Origin: Variovorax paradoxus
Lineage (GTDB): Bacteria > Pseudomonadota > Gammaproteobacteria > Burkholderiales > Burkholderiaceae_C
Reading direction: 5' to 3'
NCBI RefSeq assembly: GCF_022009635.1
Contig: NZ_CP091716.1
Location: 7,124,501-7,188,500, forward strand
Length of the DNA stretch: 64,000 nt
The notes under the pieces are model-generated. The model was not told the origin of the DNA. It did not search any database and was given only the letters and a program-made list of their open reading frames with translations. Positions 9,030-17,748 of the stretch are shown here, piece after piece. Position numbers and translations under genes: made by a program. Within the stretch, counting starts at the first letter, position 1. Every line of letters begins with the position of its first letter.

Positions 9030-9650
9030 TCAAATGCGCGACGCTATGTCATCGACGGCCGAGTCGAGTGCTTTCTTGATGCTAGCGGCCATGTTGGCAT
9101 TGGTGTTCGGTGTTTGGCCGGTATTGATGTACACAACGGCTTGTCGCGACGTATACGTGCTCCCGGCAATCTGCAGCCTGATAGTGGTATCGATGAAAGG
9201 AAGGGACTTGTCCATTGCCTCGACGATTGCAGCTCCTACCGAGCCACCGACTGCCGCCCCGACCGCGATGCGCCGTGATAATGCCTGCTGGTTATTGAGA
9301 ATGACCGCCTGTTCAACCTGCACGGTCTTTCCTGCCAAACGGCTGTCGGCCTTCTGCCGAAGCCTGGCTTCTATATAGGCAATTCGGTCTGGTTGAATTT
9401 CCACGTCCCCGATTCGATAGATGCCGTAGTTGTCGTTGGAGACCACAAGAGAAAGAAATTCAGACTTCTTTTCTTCCGGGGCACGTTTATCTACAACAGT
9501 GAACCGGTCGCCTTGAACTGCCTCACGCTCAAGCTGGCTGTAGACCAATGGGGCCGGTGTTGCGCAACCTGAGAGGAGCAAACACAAGGCCAACGCACTC
9601 ACCGCAAGAGAGTTGTCGATGCGAGGTTTCATTCGTCGGTTTTTGGACAT
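9030..9650 (-). CDS. Hypothetical lipoprotein
   Basis: The sequence begins with a basic N-region followed by LALCLLLSGCATPAP, a clear lipobox (LSGC), so the mature protein should be lipid-anchored. From the ATG at 9650 it has 206 residues; an alternative ATG six codons later (9632) is equally possible. The middle contains AVGAAVGGSVGAAI, a glycine-zipper-like stretch common in surface and outer-membrane lipoproteins. No catalytic motif is seen. It is the second gene of the minus-strand run between 10,148 and 8,073. The function is unknown. Confidence 0.65.
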   Translation of the reverse strand: MSKNRRMKPRIDNSLAVSALALCLLLSGCATPAPLVYSQLEREAVQGDRFTVVDKRAPEEKKSEFLSLVVSNDNYGIYRIGDVEIQPDRIAYIEARLRQKADSRLAGKTVQVEQAVILNNQQALSRRIAVGAAVGGSVGAAIVEAMDKSLPFIDTTIRLQIAGSTYTSRQAVVYINTGQTPNTNANMAASIKKALDSAVDDIASRI

Positions 9651-9854
9651 TAAGCCAAGTTGGTGATGGACCTGCAGACGGGTAGACACTTTTGTGATTG
9701 TCAGCAGCCGCACAGGGGTGTGCACGCGCTTCGCAAGAGGCCAGCGTCAGGTTCGAAGCAGAACGTTGTGCGAGCGCCGCAAAGGTCTGCTACCTGGCGA
9801 TTTCTGCAGCGCAGCCGACCGACAGCTCATAGCCGGATTCTGCCGGGCGCGCCT

Positions 9855-10148
9855 TCAGTCGTGAAGGCTGACCTGGATGCTGATTCCAGGATGCCGCTTT
9901 TCGAGTCCACGTAGCCACGCCGACAGTTCGCAGCCCTCATCGCGATAGAGCGCGGCCAAACGAGGAAGACCGATGACCGTGACCTTGACCGGAAGCGAAG
10001 GTTCTGAGCCAGCCACCAAGCTCTCACGCAGGAATTCCCACGTGAGCTCACGGTCAAGGGACAGGCCGAGAAAGCGCGCCACGGCCTGTCGCACGTATAG
10101 CGGTGATGTGGCGCCGCTCACGTCAAGCACCGATTTCCTAGTCTCCAT
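9855..10148 (-). CDS. Hypothetical protein, 97 residues (weakly barstar-like)
   Basis: A small soluble protein. The ATG at 10148 is preferred over the one at 10154 because GAGG lies at good spacing in front of it. Alternating helix and short strand pattern, with WEFLRESL and LPVKVTVIGL, is loosely reminiscent of barstar-fold proteins, but no diagnostic residues can be named, so this is only a suggestion. It lies just downstream of the oxygenase stump left by IS21 and upstream of the lipoprotein gene on the same strand. Confidence 0.45.
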   Translation of the reverse strand: METRKSVLDVSGATSPLYVRQAVARFLGLSLDRELTWEFLRESLVAGSEPSLPVKVTVIGLPRLAALYRDEGCELSAWLRGLEKRHPGISIQVSLHD

Positions 10149-10237
10149 CAACATCCTCGTCTATTGAGCGTCCGGTTGCGGGCGAATTCTGCGTCGGCAC
10201 CGAACGGCAGGTCCTGGCCGTTCCCGGCCTTAGAGGG

Positions 10238-10321
10238 TCAGCGCGCTCCGAACATGACATCGGAGCGCAGCGCGTATTTGATGCCCTTCAGAACCTCGGC
10301 ACCCTCGTGTATCAGACCATG
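10238..10321 (-). pseudogene. 3' stump of a 2OG-Fe(II) oxygenase (prolyl-4-hydroxylase type) gene
   Basis: Reading the minus strand from the IS21 end, the frame GLIHEGAEVLKGIKYALRSD (then VMFGAR and a TGA at 10238-10240) matches the C-terminal signature of prolyl-4-hydroxylase-like oxygenases, in which a HEG...V..G.KY...D block follows the iron ligands and the conserved Lys contacts 2-oxoglutarate. Only about 26 codons remain; the rest was lost when IS21 came in, and it is not found on the other side of the element. A 9-base perfect hairpin (10243-10251 with 10260-10268) lies within this tail. Confidence 0.6.
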
Positions 10322-10438
10322 TGTTGGCGCCGACCGAAAACTGAGCCAGTTTTGTAGGTAGTGCCGAAGTAAAAGTGAGCCAGGTGTTCAACCTACCCTG
10401 CTGTTTATTTAAGCGGCGGGGTTCGAGGAGTGATCACC

Positions 10439-11950
10439 ATGGACATGATTGGCAAGATCCGACGGCTGCACGCGAGGGACAAGCTGTCGGAGCGCGAGAT
10501 AGCGCGCAGGACGGGGCTGTCTCGCAACACGGTGTCGAAGTGGCTGCGCGCACCAGTGAAGGAGGCGCCGAAGTACCGGCGCGAGCCGCGCCCGAACAAG
10601 CTCAGCCCGTTTGAGGAAGCGCTCAAGCAGGCATTGACGGCCGATGCGCGGCGGCCCAAGCACGAGAGGCGAACGGCACGTGCGCTGCACGCCGAGATCA
10701 AGGCGGCGGGCTACGACGGCGGTTACTCGGCCGTCACTGACTTCATTCGAGCCTGGCGCCAGGGTGAGGGACAGGCAGTCAACGTCACGGCGTTCGTGCC
10801 GCTGAACTTCGAGCTCGGTGAGGCCTTCCAGTTCGATTGGAGCGAAGAGGGCCTGGTCGTCGGCGGCATCTACTACCGTGTGCAGGTGTCGCACCTGAAG
10901 CTGTGCGCGAGCCGTGCGTTCTGGCTGGTGGCATACCCGAGCCAAGGCCACGAGATGCTGTTCGACGCCCACACGAGGTCGTTCGCAGCGTTGGGCGGTG
11001 TGGCGCGCCGCGGGATCTACGACAACATGCGCACCGCCGTCGACAAGGTTCACAAGGGCAAGGGCCGCACCGTCAATGCCCGCTTCGCCGTGATGTGCGC
11101 GCACTACCTGTACGACCCCGACTTCTGCAACGTAGCCTCCGGCTGGGAGAAGGGGCGCGTGGAGAAGAACGTGCAGGACAGTCGTCGACGCATCTGGATC
11201 GAGGCGGGCCAGCGCCGCTTCGGCTCCTTCGTCGAACTCAATGCATGGTTGGGCGAGCGCTGCCGGTCCTTGTGGAGTGAGATCCGCCATCCCGAGCACG
11301 GCCAGTTCAGCGTGGTCGAGATGCTCGAGCACGAGCGGCCCCACCTGATGCCCATGCCCGAGCCCTTCGACGGCTACGTGGAGAAGCCGGCACGGGTGTC
11401 GAGCACCTGCCTGGTGTCGGTGGCACGCAATCGCTACTCGGTGCCATGCGAACTGGCCGGGCAGATGGTCAGCACGCGGCTGTACCAAGGCAACGTCGTG
11501 GTGGTCGCAGAAGATGCGGCAGTGGCGCGCCACGAGCGCCTGAGCGCCTCTGGCGGCACCCGCTACGACTGGCAACACTACATCCCGCTCGTCCAGCGCA
11601 AGCCTGGTGCATTGAGGAACGGTGCGCCCTTCGCAGACATGCCCGAGGCGCTGCAGCGACTGCGCCGCGGCCTGCTGCGCCAGGCCGGTGGAGACCGCGT
11701 GATGGCTCAGGTGTTGGCCATCGTGCCGACGGCGGGACTGGATGCGGTGATCGTGGCGGTCGAGTTGGCACTGGAGAGTGGTCCGCCATCGGGCCGGGTC
11801 AGCGTAGAGCACGTCGTCAATGTGCTTGGCCGGCTCACCGCGCCGGCAGCTGCGCAAAGTGCCGAGACGGCGCTGCAGATCGTCACGCCGCCGCTGGCCA
11901 ACACGGCGCGCTACGACAGCCTGCGCGGACAGGAGGTGGACCATGCGTGA
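10439..11950 (+). CDS. istA: IS21 transposase IstA
   Basis: A 503-residue DDE transposase. The N-terminal helix-turn-helix is [20 protein letters not shown]. The catalytic residues fit an RNase-H fold: Asp in QFDWSEEG, Asp in [10 protein letters not shown] and Glu in [11 protein letters not shown] use the ATG at 10439 because GAGGAG lies 8 bases in front; a GTG at 10430 overlaps that ribosome site. The stop overlaps the istB start in ATGCGTGA, giving translational coupling. No lesion is seen, so it is probably functional. Confidence 0.92.
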   Translation: MDMIGKIRRLHARDKLSEREIARRTGLSRNTVSKWLRAPVKEAPKYRREPRPNKLSPFEEALKQALTADARRPKHERRTARALHAEIKAAGYDGGYSAVTDFIRAWRQGEGQAVNVTAFVPLNFELGEAFQFDWSEEGLVVGGIYYRVQVSHLKLCASRAFWLVAYPSQGHEMLFDAHTRSFAALGGVARRGIYDNMRTAVDKVHKGKGRTVNARFAVMCAHYLYDPDFCNVASGWEKGRVEKNVQDSRRRIWIEAGQRRFGSFVELNAWLGERCRSLWSEIRHPEHGQFSVVEMLEHERPHLMPMPEPFDGYVEKPARVSSTCLVSVARNRYSVPCELAGQMVSTRLYQGNVVVVAEDAAVARHERLSASGGTRYDWQHYIPLVQRKPGALRNGAPFADMPEALQRLRRGLLRQAGGDRVMAQVLAIVPTAGLDAVIVAVELALESGPPSGRVSVEHVVNVLGRLTAPAAAQSAETALQIVTPPLANTARYDSLRGQEVDHA

Positions 11951-12752
11951 CGTGACAGTCGAACTCAAGGCACTGCGCCTGCACGGCATGGCCAGTGCCT
12001 GGTGCGATCTGGCGGAGCAAGGTGCAGCGTCCGGGCTGGACGCCTCGCGCTGGCTGGTCGAACACCTGCTGCAGGCCGAGACCACGGACCGTTCGATGCG
12101 TTCGGTGCAGCACCAGATGAACTCGGCGCGCTTCCCCGTGCACCGGGATCTGGCCGGCTTCGACTTCGATGCCTCGGTGGTCGACCAGAAGCTGGTCCAC
12201 CAGCTCGCGATGCTGGAGTTCACCGAGGCCGCGCACAACGTGGTTCTGGTCGGTGGTCCTGGCACAGGAAAGACCCATCTGGCAACGGCTCTGGGCGTAT
12301 CGGGCATCACGCGCCACGGCAAGCGCGTGCGGTTCTACTCGACGGTCGATCTGGTCAATGCCTTGGAACAAGAGAAGGCTCAGGGCAAGGCCGGGCGCAT
12401 CGCGCTGGGCTTGCTGCGAATGGATCTGGTGATCCTGGACGAGTTGGGCTACCTGCCGTTCAGTCAGGCCGGCGGCGCGTTGCTGTTCCACCTGCTGTCC
12501 AAGCTGTACGAGCACACCAGCGTGGTGATCACAACCAACCTGGACTTCGCCGAATGGTCGACCGTGTTCGGCGACGCCAAGATGACGACAGCCTTGCTCG
12601 ACCGCCTCACGCACCACTGCCACATCGTGGAGACGGGCAACGAGAGCCATCGGTTCCTGCATAGCAGTGCCATGGCGAAAAGGCGCATCAAGGCCAGGGA
12701 GCAGACCCGCAAGGCAGGCGCCAAGATCGATCCAATAGACGCTACCGACTGA
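11943..12752 (+). CDS. istB: IS21 helper ATPase IstB
   Basis: A 269-residue AAA+ ATPase that assists IstA in target selection and strand transfer. Walker A is [11 protein letters not shown] and Walker B is [11 protein letters not shown]. The ATG lies within the end of istA (8-base overlap), the normal arrangement for IS21. The length and motifs are complete. The open frame extends further upstream, but that part is the istA sequence in another frame. Confidence 0.92.
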   Translation: MRDVTVELKALRLHGMASAWCDLAEQGAASGLDASRWLVEHLLQAETTDRSMRSVQHQMNSARFPVHRDLAGFDFDASVVDQKLVHQLAMLEFTEAAHNVVLVGGPGTGKTHLATALGVSGITRHGKRVRFYSTVDLVNALEQEKAQGKAGRIALGLLRMDLVILDELGYLPFSQAGGALLFHLLSKLYEHTSVVITTNLDFAEWSTVFGDAKMTTALLDRLTHHCHIVETGNESHRFLHSSAMAKRRIKAREQTRKAGAKIDPIDATD

Positions 12753-13062
12753 CGGCTGCAGCGCGTGGCAGGGCGCTACGGGCTTGGCCCTTTGCGCCCT
12801 ATGAGCTCGATCACAAGAAGCGAAAGGAAGTCACAAACCAAGACAGGACATACACTTATCCACAGCCGACCATCGCTGCGTCGGCTTCCACCCCTGGCTC
12901 ACGATTCAAGCGGCACGGTGGCTCAGTTCTACTTCGGCGCGGACAATCTTCGTCTTGCTCACTGGCATACATGCTCCTTCTCGTCATGCTATGCCTCGAA
13001 CACAAAATTCAGGACAGGCTCAGCCTTACGGACTTCGCATAAGCACGCGGTTCACCTTATTT

Positions 13063-13088
13063 CGGTTACGCGCAGCTGCGCATAACCG
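13063..13088. repeat. 26-bp near-perfect palindrome at the IS66 scar
   Basis: The sequence CGGTTA..GCGCAGCTGCGC..TAACCG reads almost identically on both strands, with a single mismatched pair. It lies between the right end of IS21 and the IS66 fragment, overlapping the first codons of the latter. It could be a recombination or regulatory site, or half of an older inverted repeat; the nearby CTTACGG (13,025) and CCGTAAG (13,086) extend the symmetry. No known element end was matched. Confidence 0.4.
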
Positions 13089-13278
13089 TAAGAACTGGCT
13101 GTTCGCCGGCAGCTTGCGCGCTGGTCAACGGGCTGCGGCCGTCATGAGCCTGGTGCACTCAGCGCGCCTGAACGGCCACGAGCCACACGCATACCTCAGG
13201 GATGTCCTCGAGCGGCTGCTCTCACACCCGGCCAGCCGCATTGCGGAGCTGTTGCCGCATCACTGGCGAGCGCTCTAG
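13087..13278 (+). pseudogene. C-terminal fragment of an IS66-family transposase (TnpC)
   Basis: The 63 codons before the TAG read RKNWLFAGSLRAGQRAA and then SARLNGHEPHAYLRDVLERL, ending LLPHHWRAL. This is the characteristic tail of IS66 transposases, the part following the DDE domain. Nothing upstream continues the protein, so the rest of the IS was deleted before or during arrival of the IS21 element. It is a decayed remnant, not a functional gene. Confidence 0.75.
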
Positions 13279-13281
13279 CAG

Positions 13282-13713
13282 CTACGCCGGCGTGGCGTTC
13301 ACGTTCACGATCGTGGCTTGCATCAAGGCCACAACCTTGTACGAATCACCGTCGTTGACAAACGCCCGAACCTCGCCGGTGCAGACCGTCAAGAGCTTGC
13401 CCGAACTCACAACTCGCCCGACAGCCAAGAAGCGCGTGCCGAGCGCAGGCCGCAAGAGGTTCAGCTTGAACTCCGCCGTCACGACCTCTAATCCAGGGGG
13501 AGCCTTGGTGAGTGCAGCGTAGCCGCAAGCACTGTCCACGATGCTGGTCGTGGCCCCGGCATGCAAATAGCCGTGCTGCTGGGACAAGGCACCTGAGAAG
13601 GGCAACTCAATGTGTACCTCGCCCTCAGAAACCACGGCCAACCGGGCACCCATGGTCACCATCAAGCCTTGCGCAGCAAAGCTGTTCGCCACTCGCGCGT
13701 GAAGATCGCTCAT
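13282..13713 (-). CDS. PaaI-type hotdog-fold thioesterase
   Basis: A 143-residue protein with the PaaI/YdiI thioesterase signature: QQHGYLHAGATTSIVDSACG, containing the HGG/HAG loop and the Asp that acts in hydrolysis, and conserved strands SEGEVHIELPF and TAEFKLNLLRP. It should hydrolyse acyl- or aryl-CoA thioesters in the cytoplasm as a homotetramer. The ATG at 13713 follows a TTG at 13716. It is isolated between IS66 and DUF802 remnants, so no pathway is suggested by its neighbours. Confidence 0.85.
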   Translation of the reverse strand: MSDLHARVANSFAAQGLMVTMGARLAVVSEGEVHIELPFSGALSQQHGYLHAGATTSIVDSACGYAALTKAPPGLEVVTAEFKLNLLRPALGTRFLAVGRVVSSGKLLTVCTGEVRAFVNDGDSYKVVALMQATIVNVNATPA

Positions 13714-13875
13714 CAATGTCTCATAAGTCTTGCCAAGCCGTCATAGTGCCATGGGTAGACATCAGGCTCGGCGACGACGCACTGACATCGTCAAGGCGTG
13801 TTCACTGGGCGCTTACCACGCTCAGAGGGATGTCAACGCTGATGAGTCCTGCCGCGCAGTCACCAAGCAGAACTG

Positions 13876-13967
13876 CGTCGCTGTCCGCGCCGGTGAAGGG
13901 CCTGGGCCTGGCCTTCGGCACCTCGGTGGCGGGCGTGGCCGCGTCGGCCACGATCTACGTGCAGTGA
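13876..13967 (+). pseudogene. Fragment resembling a DUF802 membrane protein
   Basis: The in-frame stretch LSAPVKGLGLAFGTSVAGVA followed by ASAT matches a conserved segment I recall from DUF802 inner-membrane proteins of Burkholderiales, where the normal protein continues with a long coiled coil. Here the frame stops after nine further codons and neither the N-terminal nor C-terminal part is found nearby. I read it as a remnant left by rearrangement around the IS scars. The short length limits certainty. Confidence 0.4.
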
Positions 13968-14060
13968 ATTTGCTTGCCGGCGCGAGAATCATCCAAATCG
14001 AAGTTGTGGCAGTCACGCGCCTTGCGTTCGTTGGGGCGCTCGTAGGTTTCCCGCACAGGC

Positions 14061-15158
14061 TCAGGCATTGAGCCTGAAACGCGCGAGCACTGCCGGGTCT
14101 GGAGCAAAGCCGACCCCAGGGCTACTCGGAATAGGCACGGTGCCCTGTACCGGCAGCGGTGTTCCGCCAAGCGCAATGTCGGCTGCAGGGCGAATATATA
14201 GATGCTCGAACAGCGGCTCGCCGCGTAGCCCGGCAAGCAGGTGAAGTGTTGCGAAATAGCCGGGGCCGAAATATGGGGTGTGCGGCATGACGGCGACACC
14301 TTTGGCGGCCGCGTATGCGCACACCCCGACGAACTCGGTGATGCCGCCGACCTTGATCACCGATGGCTGCGCGAATCGCACCGCACCCGCATCGATCATT
14401 CGGGCGAACTCGTAGCGGGTGCAGGCGTTCTCCCCTGCACCGACCGGAAACTCTCGATTGATAGCGGCCTGATTGAAGATGTCCTCGGGAGGAAACACAG
14501 GCTCCTCGATCCACATGGCATCGATTTCCTGGAGCACTGGGATGCGCTCCCGGGCAACGTCGGGCGACCATGCGCAGTTCACGTCGACCGAGATGCCGAT
14601 CTCAGGGCCGCAAGCTTCCCTTGCCGCGCGCATGACGGCCGGTTCTATCTCGTGGAGCTTCACGAAACGATAGCCGAGCGCCTTCGCGTCGCTGCAGTAT
14701 TTTTTGACAAGAGCAGGATCTCCGTAGCGCACGAGACTCGCGTACGCGGAGACCTCGTTGCGTACTTGGGGGCCCAACAGCGCATGCAGCGGCTTTCCCT
14801 GAGCCTGAGCCGCAATGTCCCACAGCGCAATGTCGAAACCCGAGATCGCAAACATGGCGATGCCGTATCGCCCAAAGATGTGCAGACGTTTTTGCAGTTC
14901 AAGATTGAGCGGCTCAGGCGTTGCCGGCAGTTCGCGGCCTTCGAGCAGCGGGGCGACCATGGTCCGTGCCGCTGTGGCAACCGCTGCCCTGCACGAGTAG
15001 GCAAAGCACTCGCCCCAGCCAATCAGGCCGGTGTCGGTCTCGACGCGCACAAGCACGAATTCCAAAGAATCCCAACGACCCGGCGTGATGCCGATTCCCG
15101 AGCCTCCGTCGTCGAAGGGTACGACGGCTTCAATGACCTCTATGGCGGCGATCTTCAT
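14061..15158 (-). CDS. Mandelate racemase/muconate lactonizing enzyme-family sugar-acid dehydratase
   Basis: A 365-residue enolase-superfamily enzyme. Metal ligands fit ISVDVNCAW (Asp), WIEEPVFPP (Glu) and GAGENACTRYE (Glu); a general-base His is probably in MPHTPYFGPG, and FVKLHE carries the Lys of the second barrel strand. Such enzymes abstract the proton alpha to a carboxylate and here most likely dehydrate an aldonate or aldarate. The substrate cannot be fixed from sequence. It overlaps the upstream uronate-dehydrogenase-like gene by four bases (ATGA), so the two are co-translated. A short inverted repeat overlaps its stop codon. Confidence 0.8.
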   Translation of the reverse strand: MKIAAIEVIEAVVPFDDGGSGIGITPGRWDSLEFVLVRVETDTGLIGWGECFAYSCRAAVATAARTMVAPLLEGRELPATPEPLNLELQKRLHIFGRYGIAMFAISGFDIALWDIAAQAQGKPLHALLGPQVRNEVSAYASLVRYGDPALVKKYCSDAKALGYRFVKLHEIEPAVMRAAREACGPEIGISVDVNCAWSPDVARERIPVLQEIDAMWIEEPVFPPEDIFNQAAINREFPVGAGENACTRYEFARMIDAGAVRFAQPSVIKVGGITEFVGVCAYAAAKGVAVMPHTPYFGPGYFATLHLLAGLRGEPLFEHLYIRPAADIALGGTPLPVQGTVPIPSSPGVGFAPDPAVLARFRLNA

Positions 15159-16012
15159 TTCGCGTCGTTCCCATGGGTAGTCAGCAGTCTTGCGCTGTCG
15201 CCAACGAACTCGGCTTGGGAGAACATGCCGCCAAGCGTGAGCTCGGAAGGTGCGCGCGCGGCCGCGCTGCCAAGTGCGGGCGGAGGATCATCGCGAAGCA
15301 CTTCGTCGTCCAAGCCCTCTGAGCGATCCTGGGGCACATAACCAAGAGCGTAGGCAGCGGCGTTGTCGTAGTGACGCCCTGAAGCATCGGAGATCCCGTA
15401 GACCACGTCGAAGATCAGGTCCTCGTGCTCGATGCCGATTACAACCAACTGCGCCAGATCGCGAAAGCTGATCCAGCTGCCCAAGCGACGCCGGTCAATC
15501 GGACGTGTGTTGACGTTGCCGATGCGAATGGAAAGCACGGGCATGCCGAACTTGTATGCGTAGAGCGCGCCGATCGATTCACCGAACGCCTTGCCGACCG
15601 CGTAGCGGCTGTCGGGCCTCAGGATGGCCATGTTGCCCATCCGGGGGCCATGCGGCGCACGTGGATGCAATCCCACCACGTGATGCGAGCTGGCATAGAC
15701 CACTCGCTTCACGCCCGCCGAACGCGCCGCATCGAAAAGACTGATGCTGCCCTCCATGCTGAGCTTCACCTGTTCGGGCCATGCCGCATCGGTAGTGCAT
15801 GCGGCCAAGTGCACAACCGTGTCGCAGCCTTCCAACTCACGCGTGAGCGCGGCTTGGTCGGTGACGTCTGCGATTGCGGATGTCTCTGATGGATGCTCGA
15901 TCGCAACCGGTCGCACGTCGAGCGAGTGCACGCCGTAGCCGCGCTCGAGCAATTGTGTCCTTAGGCCGGTGCCGACTAGCCCTGCGGCGCCAGTGATGGC
16001 AATGCGCTTCAT
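15155..16012 (-). CDS. Uronate dehydrogenase-like NAD-dependent oxidoreductase
   Basis: A 285-residue extended SDR. The N-terminal nucleotide motif is TGAAGLVGTGLR, the catalytic pair is YAVGK (Tyr and Lys) after the Ser in VVYASSHH. The blocks RIGNVNTRPIDRRRLGSWIS and VYGISDASGR are characteristic of uronate dehydrogenases, which oxidise glucuronate or galacturonate to the aldarolactone. The ATG at 16012 (MKRIAITG) is preferred over the one six codons upstream because it begins the Rossmann strand directly. It heads a two-gene minus-strand operon divergent from the MFS transporter. The lactone product fits the lactonase genes at 25-27 kb. Confidence 0.78.
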   Translation of the reverse strand: MKRIAITGAAGLVGTGLRTQLLERGYGVHSLDVRPVAIEHPSETSAIADVTDQAALTRELEGCDTVVHLAACTTDAAWPEQVKLSMEGSISLFDAARSAGVKRVVYASSHHVVGLHPRAPHGPRMGNMAILRPDSRYAVGKAFGESIGALYAYKFGMPVLSIRIGNVNTRPIDRRRLGSWISFRDLAQLVVIGIEHEDLIFDVVYGISDASGRHYDNAAAYALGYVPQDRSEGLDDEVLRDDPPPALGSAAARAPSELTLGGMFSQAEFVGDSARLLTTHGNDAK

Positions 16013-16379
16013 GATGGAAATGGTCTCCACTGATCTGCAACAGGGAAGGTCTTCGGCGGCACCCTACCCCACGGATGCGGCTGGCCCAAATATCGGGACG
16101 AGCGTTTTTCAACACCCCTCAATATGACGGCCTTTCCGCGGCAGCGGCGGGGCCTCGGTCTTAGGGTAATCCCTTAACCGGGACAGTACGGCCCAACATG
16201 TGGGACTGGTGCGATGCGTTGAATGGCCTTGGAGACAGGGGCTGACGACAATGAATCAGCCGCCCCGACACGCCATCCTGAGCCTTCGAGACACGCGATT
16301 ACAGCCGTGTCCCACGCATTGCATCGTCCCACCGATGCACCCAGTAGCCGGGTCACTCACCGCCTTTGCCAGCACTCTC
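16013..16379. other. Divergent promoter region between uronate dehydrogenase-like and MFS genes
   Basis: This 367-base gap separates genes transcribed outward and must hold both promoters. No further gene is convincing. A plus-strand open frame runs into the MFS gene from 16200, but its translation is not transporter-like before 16380. I saw no LacI-type operator of the kind found at 18.8 kb and no clear -35/-10 pair. Confidence 0.4.
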
Positions 16380-17729
16380 ATGTTTACCCATCGCAAGCGA
16401 TTTCTCATCCTCGCCCTCATCACCGTCGTGCTGGCCTTCAGCACTGGCGACCGGGCCACGTTGTCCGTTGCCGGTTCAGGCATGGCCAAGGAGTTGCAGT
16501 TGTCTCCTGTCCAGATGGGATGGCTGTTCTCTTCGTTCGCCTGGGCATACGTCCTGGCCCACATCCCGGCAGGATGGCTGGTCGACCGGCTGGGTGCCAA
16601 ACGCACAGTGGTAATCGGTTTGGTGCTTTGGTCGATTTGCACGGCGCTGCAAGGTGCCGCGGCATGGTTCGGCTCGGTGTTCGCTACGCTGATCGCATTG
16701 CGTTTTCTGATGGGCGTTTTCGAAGCACCCGTTGGACCCGCTTCAGGCCGCGTGATCGCGATGTGGTTTCCTTCCGGAGAACGTGGCGTGGCCGGGGCGA
16801 TCTTCAACAGCGCGCAGTACCTCTCGCTTGCCGTTTTCACACCGCTCATGGGCTGGTTGGACCATCGCTTCGGCTGGGAACATGTCTTCTCGGTCATGGG
16901 TGGCCTTGGCTTGCTGCTGGCCGTGGTCTGGTACGCCTGGTTTCACGTCCCTGCAACCCACCCTTCGCTTTCGGCGCAGGAGCTGGACTCGATCCGCGCC
17001 GGCGGTGCGCTCACCGACCTCAACGCACGGCAGACCTCGGTGCGCAAAGACCCGGATGCGCCCGGCATCCTGGACCTTTTTCGCAGCCGCATGCTTTCAG
17101 GCATCTTCCTCGCGCAATACTGCATCACGGCCATCACCTGGTTCTTTGTGTCCTGGTTTCCAACGTACCTCGTCAAGGAACGTGGTTTCTCGATCCTCAA
17201 CGCCGGGTTCATTGCTTCCCTACCCGCCATTGCGGGCTTCATTGGAGGAGTGAGCACCGGGTTCGTCACGGACTGGCTGCTCAGGCGCACCGGCTCGCTC
17301 ACGATCGCGCGCAAGATCCCCATCACTATCGGGTTGCTTCTGACAGCCAGCATGATTGGCTGCAACTTTGTCGACGCGGACTGGATGGTGATCGGCCTGA
17401 TGTCTCTGGCCTTCTTCGGCAAGGGCTTCGGCTCGCTGGGTTGGACGGTCGTTGCTGACACGGCCCCGAAGGAACTGATCGGCTTGACCGGCGGAGTGTT
17501 CAACGCCATCGGCAACACGGCAGGGATCACCACACCGCTCGTCATCGGCTACATCCTCGGAGCTACCAACTCCTTCCACTACGCCCTTGTGTTCGTCGGC
17601 CTCCACGGATTGGTGGCCGTGATGAGCTACTGGCTCATCGTGGGCAAGATCGAACGCTTCAACGTGCGCAGCCGCCGTCGATCCGGCAACGCGAATGAGG
17701 TGATCGACGGCACACCGGCAGTACGCTGA
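16380..17729 (+). CDS. MFS transporter, hexuronate/aldarate (ACS family) type
   Basis: A 449-residue inner-membrane protein with about twelve hydrophobic segments. The loop 2-3 signature is GWLVDRLGAKRTV, with the first segments carrying DRATLSVAGSGMAKEL, which fits the anion:cation symporter group (glucarate, galactarate, hexuronate, galactonate transporters). The ATG at 16380 (MFTHRKRF) gives the usual cytoplasmic start before segment 1; longer starts add unusual sequence. It is divergent from the uronate-dehydrogenase-like gene and convergent with lacI, and probably imports the substrate of the cluster. Confidence 0.85.
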   Translation: MFTHRKRFLILALITVVLAFSTGDRATLSVAGSGMAKELQLSPVQMGWLFSSFAWAYVLAHIPAGWLVDRLGAKRTVVIGLVLWSICTALQGAAAWFGSVFATLIALRFLMGVFEAPVGPASGRVIAMWFPSGERGVAGAIFNSAQYLSLAVFTPLMGWLDHRFGWEHVFSVMGGLGLLLAVVWYAWFHVPATHPSLSAQELDSIRAGGALTDLNARQTSVRKDPDAPGILDLFRSRMLSGIFLAQYCITAITWFFVSWFPTYLVKERGFSILNAGFIASLPAIAGFIGGVSTGFVTDWLLRRTGSLTIARKIPITIGLLLTASMIGCNFVDADWMVIGLMSLAFFGKGFGSLGWTVVADTAPKELIGLTGGVFNAIGNTAGITTPLVIGYILGATNSFHYALVFVGLHGLVAVMSYWLIVGKIERFNVRSRRRSGNANEVIDGTPAVR

Positions 17730-17748
17730 AGATCGCCGAAAAGCCACT

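Larger units (their letters stand above)
10322..12945 (+). mobile_element. IS21-family insertion sequence, apparently intact
   Basis: The left end begins TGTTGGCGCCGACCG and continues into AACTGAGCCAG, with a second GTGAGCCAGG block about 45 bases in. The right end, read from the other strand, begins TGTCCGCGCCGAAGTAG and shows the same AACTGAGCCA and GTGAGCCAGG blocks, the multiple terminal repeats typical of IS21. The element carries complete overlapping istA and istB. No target-site duplication was recognised at the flanks, so the element may have been involved in a rearrangement. It truncates the 2OG-Fe(II) oxygenase gene on its left. A lone copy of its left 28 bases occurs at 42,663. Confidence 0.85.

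Noticed and set aside
10243..10268. Perfect 9-bp hairpin taken as a transcription terminator
   Set aside because: There is no U-run after it on either strand and it falls inside the coding tail of the oxygenase stump, so it is more likely a coding coincidence.
10409..12322. Very long open frame (637 codons) on the minus strand across IS21
   Set aside because: It is the antisense shadow of istA/istB in GC-rich DNA: no ribosome site, low-complexity translation and no family resemblance, whereas the plus-strand genes have clear motifs.
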